The notes under the pieces: generated by a model
The model's database searches: none
The model's input: the letters and a program-made list of their open reading frames with translations, nothing else
Told to the model about the DNA's origin: nothing
Origin: Blastococcus tunisiensis
GTDB lineage: Bacteria > Actinomycetota > Actinomycetes > Mycobacteriales > Geodermatophilaceae
Length of the DNA: 64,000 nucleotides
Assembly (NCBI RefSeq): GCF_900112815.1
Contig: NZ_FOND01000005.1
Location: 186,001-250,000, forward strand
Direction: 5' to 3'
In this document: one piece after another, positions 58,756-64,000 of the stretch
Position numbering within the stretch: position 1 is the first letter of the stretch
Layout: each line of letters starts with the position of its first letter
Translations under genes and position numbers: made by a program

Positions 58756-60315
58756 GTGTTCGAGACCCTCTCCGACCGCCTGGACAAGGTCTTCACCGGC
58801 CTGCGTGGCAAGGGCCGGCTCACCGACGCCGACATCGACGCCACCGCGCGCGAGATCCGCATCGCGCTGCTCGAGGCCGACGTCGCCCTGCCGGTGGTCC
58901 GGGCGTTCATCGCCTCGGTCAAGGAGCGCGCCCGCGGGGCGGAGGTCTCCGGTGCGCTGAACCCCGCTCAGCAGGTCATCAAGGTCGTCAACGAGGAGCT
59001 CGTCGGCATCCTCGGCGGCGAGACCCGGCGGCTGCGCTACGCCAAGCAGGCGCCCACGGTGATCATGCTGGCCGGCCTGCAGGGCTCCGGCAAGACCACG
59101 CTGGCCGGCAAGCTCGGCCGCTGGCTCAAGGAGCAGGGCCACACGCCGCTGCTCGTGGCCTGCGACCTGCAGCGCCCCAACGCCGTCAACCAGCTCTCGA
59201 TCGTCGCCGGTCAAGCAGGGGTGGACGTCTACGCCCCTGAGCCGGGCAACGGGGTCGGCGACCCGATCCGGGTCGCCGCGGACTCCGTCGAGCACGCCCG
59301 CCGCACCATGCACGACGTCGTCGTCGTCGACACGGCCGGGCGGCTGGGCATCGACGCCGAGCTGATGGCGCAGGCCGCCGGCATCCGCGACGCCGTGCAG
59401 CCGGACGAGACGCTGTTCGTCGTCGACGCGATGATCGGCCAGGACGCGGTGAACACCGCGACGGCCTTCCAGGAGGGGGTCGGCTTCAGCGGCGTCGTCC
59501 TCACCAAGCTCGACGGCGACGCGCGCGGTGGTGCCGCGCTGTCGGTGCGGTACGTGACCGGTCAGCCGATCATGTTCGCCTCCACCGGCGAGAAGCTCAC
59601 CGACTTCGACGTCTTCCACCCCGAGCGGATGGCCTCGCGCATCCTCGGCATGGGTGACGTGCTCACCCTGATCGAGCAGGCCGAGAAGACCTTCGACGCC
59701 GACCAGGCCGAGCGCATGGCCGGCAAGCTGGCGTCCCGCGAGGGCTTCACCCTCGAGGACTTCCTCGAGCAGATGCTGGCCATCCGCAAGATGGGCCCGA
59801 TCGCCAACCTGCTGGGCATGCTGCCCGGCGCCGGTGCGATGAAGGAGCAGCTCAAGCAGGTCGACGACCGCGACCTCGACCGGACCGCGGCGATCATCCG
59901 CTCCATGACGCCCGAGGAGCGGGTCAACTCCAAGATCATCAACGCCTCGCGCCGGGTGCGCATCGCCAACGGCTCCGGGGTGAGCGTCACCGACGTCAAC
60001 CAGTTGCTGGAGCGCTTCGTCCAGGCCCAGAAGATGATGGGCCAGATGGCCGGGAGCATGGGGCTGCCGGGCATGGGGCCGATGTCGAAGAAGCAGCGCG
60101 GGCGCCAGATGCAGGCCCAGTCGAAGAAGGGCAAGAAGGGCAAGGGGAAGGCCAAGGGCGGTGCCGCGCGCCGGCCCGCCGGCGCGCCCGGGCTCCCGCC
60201 GGGAGGCGGGTTCCCCGGCGGGATGCCCCAGCTGCCGCCCGGCATGGGGCAGGGGATGCCCGACCTGACCAAGCTGAACTTCGACCAGTTCAAGGACGAC
60301 CGGCCCGGCCGATGA
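58756..60315 (+). CDS. ffh: Signal recognition particle protein Ffh
   Basis: 519 residues. N domain (about 1-90), G domain with LQGSGKTTLAGKLGRW (near 108), DTAGRLGID, TKLDGDARGG, and a Met-rich M domain (about 300-435) that binds 4.5S RNA and signal sequences. The C terminus is a Gly/Pro/Met-rich tail (FPGGMPQLPPGMGQGM). The 4.5S RNA gene is not in the window. ATGA overlap with the next gene. Confidence 0.97.
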   Translation: MFETLSDRLDKVFTGLRGKGRLTDADIDATAREIRIALLEADVALPVVRAFIASVKERARGAEVSGALNPAQQVIKVVNEELVGILGGETRRLRYAKQAPTVIMLAGLQGSGKTTLAGKLGRWLKEQGHTPLLVACDLQRPNAVNQLSIVAGQAGVDVYAPEPGNGVGDPIRVAADSVEHARRTMHDVVVVDTAGRLGIDAELMAQAAGIRDAVQPDETLFVVDAMIGQDAVNTATAFQEGVGFSGVVLTKLDGDARGGAALSVRYVTGQPIMFASTGEKLTDFDVFHPERMASRILGMGDVLTLIEQAEKTFDADQAERMAGKLASREGFTLEDFLEQMLAIRKMGPIANLLGMLPGAGAMKEQLKQVDDRDLDRTAAIIRSMTPEERVNSKIINASRRVRIANGSGVSVTDVNQLLERFVQAQKMMGQMAGSMGLPGMGPMSKKQRGRQMQAQSKKGKKGKGKAKGGAARRPAGAPGLPPGGGFPGGMPQLPPGMGQGMPDLTKLNFDQFKDDRPGR

Positions 60316-61409
60316 CCTCGCCGTCCCCGGGTGGGGCACTCCACCTCTCCGGCGTGCTGCTCCCCGACGGGGAGCAGCACGACGTCTGGGTGCGTGAGGG
60401 GCGGTTCACCTTCGAGCGGGTTGCCGGCGCGGAGACGGTCAGCACCGGCGGCTGGCTGCTGCCGGGCCTCGTGGACGCGCACTGCCACGTCGGGATCGGC
60501 GTCGGCGGGGACCACGTGACGGACCTGCAGGGGCTGCGGCAGCAGGCGCTCGACGAGCGGGCCGCCGGCGTGCTCGCCCTGCGCGACTGCGGGTCACCGG
60601 TCGACACCCGTGCCCTGGACGACGAGCCGGACCTGCCGCGGATCATCCGCGCGGGACGGCACATCGCGCGCCCTCGCCGGTACATCCCCCACCTCGGCAT
60701 CGAGCTGGAGCCCGAGGACCTGGCCGCCGAGGTCCGGGTGCAGGCCGGCCGCGGCGACGGCTGGGTGAAGCTGGTGGGGGACTGGATCGACCGCTCCGTG
60801 GGCGACCTCGCGCCCGAGTGGCCGCGCGACGCGCTCGAGGCGGCGATCGCGGCCGCGCACGAGACCGGCGCCCGGGTCACCGCGCACACCTTCGGCACCG
60901 ACGCGCTGCCCGACCTGATCGGTGCCGGCATCGACTGCATCGAGCACGGGACCGGCCTCACCGAGGAGCTGATCGGGGAGATGGCGTCCCGCGGGACGGC
61001 CGTCGTCCCGACGCTGGTCAACGTCGAGAACTTCCCCGGCTTCGCCGAGGCGGGGGAGCGGAAGTTCCCCTCCTACGCCAGCACGATGCGGCGGCTGTAC
61101 GCGAGCTCGGGCGCGGTCGTGCGGGCCGCCTTCGAGGCCGGCGTGCCGGTGTTCGCGGGCACCGACGCGGGCGGGAGCCTGGCGCACGGCCGCATCGCCG
61201 ACGAGGTCCGGGCGCTGCACGAGGCGGGGCTGCCCGCGGAGGCCGCACTCGCCGCCGCCTCCTGGTCGGCCCGGCGGTGGCTCGGCCTGCCCTGCATCGA
61301 GGAGGGTGCGCCCGCCGACCTCGTGGTGTTCGACGCCGACCCGCGCGCCGACCCGGACGTCCTCGCCCGCCCGGGCCTCACCCTGCTCCGCGGCCGCATC
61401 GTCGCCTAG
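60312..61409 (+). CDS. Amidohydrolase family protein
   Basis: 365 residues, metal-dependent hydrolase of the imidazolonepropionase-like group. Metal ligands: LVDAHCHVGIG (HxH), a Lys in GWVKLVGDWID, TAHTFGTD and IEHGTGL histidines, and FAGTDAGGS (Asp). Substrate unknown. The homologue beside ffh in mycobacteria (Rv2915c, from memory) is likewise uncharacterised. The last four bases are shared with the stop of the convergent kinase gene. Confidence 0.83.
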   Translation: MTSPSPGGALHLSGVLLPDGEQHDVWVREGRFTFERVAGAETVSTGGWLLPGLVDAHCHVGIGVGGDHVTDLQGLRQQALDERAAGVLALRDCGSPVDTRALDDEPDLPRIIRAGRHIARPRRYIPHLGIELEPEDLAAEVRVQAGRGDGWVKLVGDWIDRSVGDLAPEWPRDALEAAIAAAHETGARVTAHTFGTDALPDLIGAGIDCIEHGTGLTEELIGEMASRGTAVVPTLVNVENFPGFAEAGERKFPSYASTMRRLYASSGAVVRAAFEAGVPVFAGTDAGGSLAHGRIADEVRALHEAGLPAEAALAAASWSARRWLGLPCIEEGAPADLVVFDADPRADPDVLARPGLTLLRGRIVA

Positions 61410-62656
61410 GCCGGAGGCGGGCCGAGCTCCATCGTCACGGCCGTCCCGGAGCCGGAGCTGGTGATCCGCAGCCCACCGCCGGAGCCCTCGGCGGTCCGGC
61501 GGACGATGTCCAGCCCGAGGCCGGTCGAGCCCGTGCCGCTGCGGCCGCGGTCGACGGCGTCCTCGGGCATCCCGGGGCCGGTGTCGGAGACCACCAGCCG
61601 CGCGCCGCCCGCCGTCGCCGCCCGGACGGTCACCGACATGGACGTCCCCTCCGGCGTGTGCGCGAAGACGTTGCCGAGCAGGGCGTCCACGGCCGCGCGC
61701 AGGTCCGGTGCCGAGACGCGGACCGGCGCCGGGACCGCGGGGAGGTCGACCTCGAGCGGACGGCCCTCCTCCTCGGCGAGGACAGACCAGAAGTGCACCC
61801 GTTCGCCGACGACGGCGGTGGCGTCGCAGCCGGCGCCGATCCCCTCGCGCACGCTGCGCCGTGCCTCGGAGATGACCTCGTCGATCCCCCGGCTCACCGC
61901 GTCGACGTCGCCCAGCAGGCGTTCGCGCTGCGGCTCCGGCAGGCCCTCGACGTCCAGCCGCAGGGCGGTCAGCGGGGTGCGCAGGCGGTGCGCGAGATCG
62001 GCCGCCCCCTCGCGCTCGGCGTCCAGGAGCTCGCCGATCCGCTCGGCCAGCCGGTTGACCGCGGCGGCGACCCCCCGCACCTCCACCGGGCCGGACGGGA
62101 CGGCGCGAGCGGCGAGATCGCCGCTGCCGAGCCGCCGGGCCGTCGTCGCCAGGTCGGTGACGGGCCGGGTCATCGTGCGGGCGAGCCGGTCCGCGACGAC
62201 GAGCGCCAGCAGCAGGAGCACGGCGCCGAGCGCGGCCAGGACCACCCACGTGCGGGTCACGCCGGCACGCAGCGTGTCGGCGGGGACGAAGACCTCGACG
62301 AGCGCGGAGCCGTCGGCCCGCTGGACCGGCTGCAGCAGGAGGATGCCGTCCTCGGACTCGATCCGCTCGGCCCCCGAGGGCATCGGCACGTCCCGGTCCG
62401 CGGGATCGCCCAGCCATGCGCCGTCGGTCCAGCGCACGGCCGCCCGGAGCTCGTCGGCCATGCCGATGAGGTTGGCGGCGACCTGCTCCCGCTGGTCGAG
62501 CCCCACGGAGGGCGTCAGGAACTGCAACTGGGCCTGCGCCGCGTCGAGCGCCCGCGCCTCGGCGACCCGGGCCACGAGCGAGGCCGCCGGGAGCAGGAAC
62601 GCCAGCAGGATGATCGACGTGGTCGCCGCAACCAGCTGCGTGATCTGCCGTCTCAC
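61406..62656 (-). CDS. Sensor histidine kinase
   Basis: 416 residues. Two membrane helices (about 5-27 and 140-160) enclose an outside sensor of about 110 residues, followed by a HAMP domain, H box LAHRLRTPLTALRLDVE (His near 224), N box DALLGNVFAHTPEG, G1 VSDTGPGMPED and G2 GSTGLGLDIV. All catalytic motifs are intact. GTG 62656 overlaps the regulator stop by four bases. Confidence 0.93.
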   Translation of the reverse strand: MRRQITQLVAATTSIILLAFLLPAASLVARVAEARALDAAQAQLQFLTPSVGLDQREQVAANLIGMADELRAAVRWTDGAWLGDPADRDVPMPSGAERIESEDGILLLQPVQRADGSALVEVFVPADTLRAGVTRTWVVLAALGAVLLLLALVVADRLARTMTRPVTDLATTARRLGSGDLAARAVPSGPVEVRGVAAAVNRLAERIGELLDAEREGAADLAHRLRTPLTALRLDVEGLPEPQRERLLGDVDAVSRGIDEVISEARRSVREGIGAGCDATAVVGERVHFWSVLAEEEGRPLEVDLPAVPAPVRVSAPDLRAAVDALLGNVFAHTPEGTSMSVTVRAATAGGARLVVSDTGPGMPEDAVDRGRSGTGSTGLGLDIVRRTAEGSGGGLRITSSGSGTAVTMELGPPPA

Positions 62657-63342
62657 GTCTCGGGCTCGGCCAGGCGCACGCCCACCCCGCGGACGGTCTG
62701 CAGCAGGCGCGGGGAGGCGGCGGACTCGCCGAGCTTCCGGCGCAGCCACGACAGGTGGACGTCGACGGTCTTGTCCGATCCGCCGTAGGGCAGCTGCCAG
62801 ACCTCGGTGAGCAGCTCGCGCTTGGAGACCACGGTTCCGGCCCGGGCGGCGAGGTAGGCGAGCAGGTCGAACTCCTTCGGGGCGAGCTCCACCGTCGCGC
62901 CGGCGTGGGTGACCCGGCGGGTGCGGGGATCGACCGTCAGATCGGCGACGGTCACCGCCGCCGCGGCAGCGTCGGCCGTACCCGCGGCGCGGCGCAGGAC
63001 GGCCCGGATGCGGGCCTCCAGCTGGCCGGCCGCGAACGGCTTCACCACGTAGTCGTCCGCGCCGGCGTCCAGCGCCTGCACGACGCTGCCGTCGTCGTCC
63101 CGGGCCGTGGCCACGATGACCGGTACCGAGGAGACCGCCCGCAGCATCCGCAGGAGCTCCCGGCCGTCCAGATCGGGCAGCCCCAGGTCGAGCACGACGA
63201 GGTCGGGACGCTCGTCCACCGCCTGCCGCAGCCCGGCCAGGGCGGTGGCCGCGGAGCTCACGGCGTGCCCCCGCTCGCGCAGGGCACGGATCAGCGAGGA
63301 GCGGATGCGTTCGTCGTCCTCGATCACCAGCAGCTGGGCCAC
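62653..63342 (-). CDS. OmpR/PhoB-family response regulator
   Basis: 229 residues. Receiver domain with acidic pair IEDDER, phosphorylated Asp near 51 in VVLDLGLPDLDG and Lys in DYVVKPFAAG; winged-helix effector domain (about 130-225, LAPKEFDLLAYLAARAG, GGSDKTVDVHLSWLRRKLG). GTG 63342 follows a minus-strand TAGCGT (63353-63348) by five bases, a likely leaderless start. It is divergent from the secreted-protein gene. Confidence 0.94.
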   Translation of the reverse strand: MAQLLVIEDDERIRSSLIRALRERGHAVSSAATALAGLRQAVDERPDLVVLDLGLPDLDGRELLRMLRAVSSVPVIVATARDDDGSVVQALDAGADDYVVKPFAAGQLEARIRAVLRRAAGTADAAAAAVTVADLTVDPRTRRVTHAGATVELAPKEFDLLAYLAARAGTVVSKRELLTEVWQLPYGGSDKTVDVHLSWLRRKLGESAASPRLLQTVRGVGVRLAEPET

Positions 63343-63401
63343 GAGGCACGCTAACGCCGCGCGGGGCCGGTCCGGAGCGTCTCGACCCGATCGGGCGGTT
63401 G

Positions 63402-63431
63402 CCTTGACCTCACCTTGGGGTGGCCTTAACC
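63402..63431 (+). promoter_or_regulatory. Promoter with three 11-bp-spaced CCTT repeats
   Basis: CCTTGACC (63402), CCTTGGGG (63413) and CCTTAACC (63424) are exactly 11 bp apart, as in PhoB/OmpR-type operators. TTGACC (63404-63409) and TAACCC (63427-63432) with a 17-base spacer give the promoter itself, so the repeats span both promoter boxes. Confidence 0.65.
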
Positions 63432-63454
63432 CTGCCCGCAGGAGGGTCTGCGTC

Positions 63455-64000
63455 ATGAAGCGAACCATTGCACTCGGAGCCGCGTGGACCGCGTCCGCGG
63501 CGGCAGCTGTCGGCCTGGGCTTCCTGGCCGTGTCCCTCGTCGACGCCTCGGCGTCCCCGGGGACCACCCCGGCGGCGGCGACCACGTCGCCGTCCACCGG
63601 TTCCCCGACCACCGCCCCGTCGAGCGGCTCGCCGGTGGGCCCCTCGGCGACCGGCCAGTACGTCAGCGCCGGCGGCACCGTGTTCGCCGACTGCGCGACC
63701 GGCTCGCCGGTCCTCGCCGGCGTCCCCTCCGCGGGGTGGTACGTCGACGACTCGAACGATCCCGGCGAGATGGAGTTCAAGAGCGGCGGCAGCGAGGTGG
63801 AGGTGCACGTGACCTGCGTCGACGGCGGTCCGGTCTTCGCCCTGGACGACTCGTCGTCGCGGTCCTCGGGCTCGGCCCCGGCACCGGCCACCTCGGGTCG
63901 CGACGACTCCGGGCGGGACGACTCCGGGCGGGACGACTCCGGGCGGGACGACTCCTCGGGCCGCGACGGCGGGCACGGATCCGACGACGGGCCGGGGGAC
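63455..64000 (+). CDS. Secreted Ser/Thr/Asp-rich protein with GRDDS repeats (truncated by window end)
   Basis: 182 codons, still open at the window end. A signal peptide or N-terminal anchor (IALGAAWTASAAAAVGLGFLAV in parts: IALGAAWTASAAAA, VGLGFLAVSLVDA) precedes a Thr/Ser/Pro-rich linker, a small domain (about 72-128, QYVSAGGTVFADCATG to HVTCVDGGPVFAL) with two cysteines, and four GRDDS repeats coded by a 15-base tandem repeat (63898-63957). AGGAGGG at 63440-63446 sets ATG 63455. Family unknown; the adjacent two-component system probably controls it. Confidence 0.75.
   Translation, partial: MKRTIALGAAWTASAAAAVGLGFLAVSLVDASASPGTTPAAATTSPSTGSPTTAPSSGSPVGPSATGQYVSAGGTVFADCATGSPVLAGVPSAGWYVDDSNDPGEMEFKSGGSEVEVHVTCVDGGPVFALDDSSSRSSGSAPAPATSGRDDSGRDDSGRDDSGRDDSSGRDGGHGSDDGPGD

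Overview
The window is one continuous stretch of very GC-rich chromosome from an actinobacterium. Gene order, GTG starts, A/TTGA-type 4-bp gene overlaps, -10 boxes of the TAnnnT type placed 4-9 bases before start codons (leaderless transcripts), and protein similarity remembered from the family suggest a member of the Geodermatophilaceae (Blastococcus, Geodermatophilus, Modestobacter) or a close relative; this assignment is inference. The backbone follows, as far as I remember it, the M. tuberculosis order from ilvB (Rv3003c) to the amidohydrolase Rv2915c, with local insertions and losses.

Layout. 0-2.6 kb: a membrane-bound GGDEF/EAL protein. 2.6-16.6 kb: branched-chain amino acid and serine block: ilvB-ilvN, ilvC, serA, leuB, cimA, then a FAH-family hydrolase, gltX and a CPBP membrane protease, plus two opposing Pro/Gln-rich membrane proteins. 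Both ilvB and cimA are preceded by a short leader peptide, a hairpin starting at the leader stop codon and a Rho-independent terminator. 16.7-17.3 kb: tRNA-Gln(CTG) and two tRNA-Glu(CTC), the latter each with its own terminator. 17.4-19.8 kb: an arsR / M23 peptidase / sulfite-oxidase-like unit on the minus strand. 19.8-22.7 kb: an NdgR/LtbR-type IclR regulator divergent from leuCD. 22.7-26.4 kb (minus): mutT1-like, ppk, cofC/fbiD. 26.5-35.6 kb: plsC, gpsA, a Cys/Met PLP enzyme, a CDP-alcohol phosphatidyltransferase, ddl, a lipoprotein, DUF3515, a stand-alone Lrp ligand domain, thiL, GNAT, a kinase-like protein, rpmB. 35.7-44.8 kb: FakA-like, recG, rsmD, coaD, sepIVA-like, DUF177, rpmF, rnc, mutM, acyP and a small coiled coil. 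44.9-52.8 kb: smc and ftsY flank a hypothetical, an EEP-family hydrolase and a PhoD-type phosphatase. 52.8-61.4 kb: nickel/cobalt transporter, amtB-glnB-glnD nitrogen unit, small zinc-ribbon protein, ffh, amidohydrolase. 61.4-64 kb: a histidine kinase / response regulator pair divergent from a secreted protein that runs off the end of the window.

How the genes work together. CimA makes citramalate from pyruvate and acetyl-CoA; LeuCD and LeuB turn it into 2-oxobutyrate, and IlvBN and IlvC carry it towards isoleucine, so most of a threonine-independent isoleucine route lies in 20 kb. The cimA leader peptide ends with three consecutive Ile codons and the ilvB leader ends Leu-Val-Ile-Ala, so supply of charged tRNA probably sets expression. 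FtsY and Ffh are the two GTPases of the SRP pathway; AmtB, PII and GlnD sense and import ammonium.

Other structure: seven intergenic copies of a roughly 55-base palindromic element whose arms change sequence but stay complementary; a perfect palindrome resembling a Nur (nickel) box between the promoter elements of the nickel transporter; and three CCTT direct repeats exactly 11 bp apart over the promoter of the secreted protein beside the two-component system. No stretch of more than 300 bases lacks a gene; the longest gene-free stretches are 16914-17202 (inverted repeats, no gene seen) and 53919-54174 (nickel transporter and amtB control region). I saw no insertion sequence, prophage, CRISPR array or rRNA.
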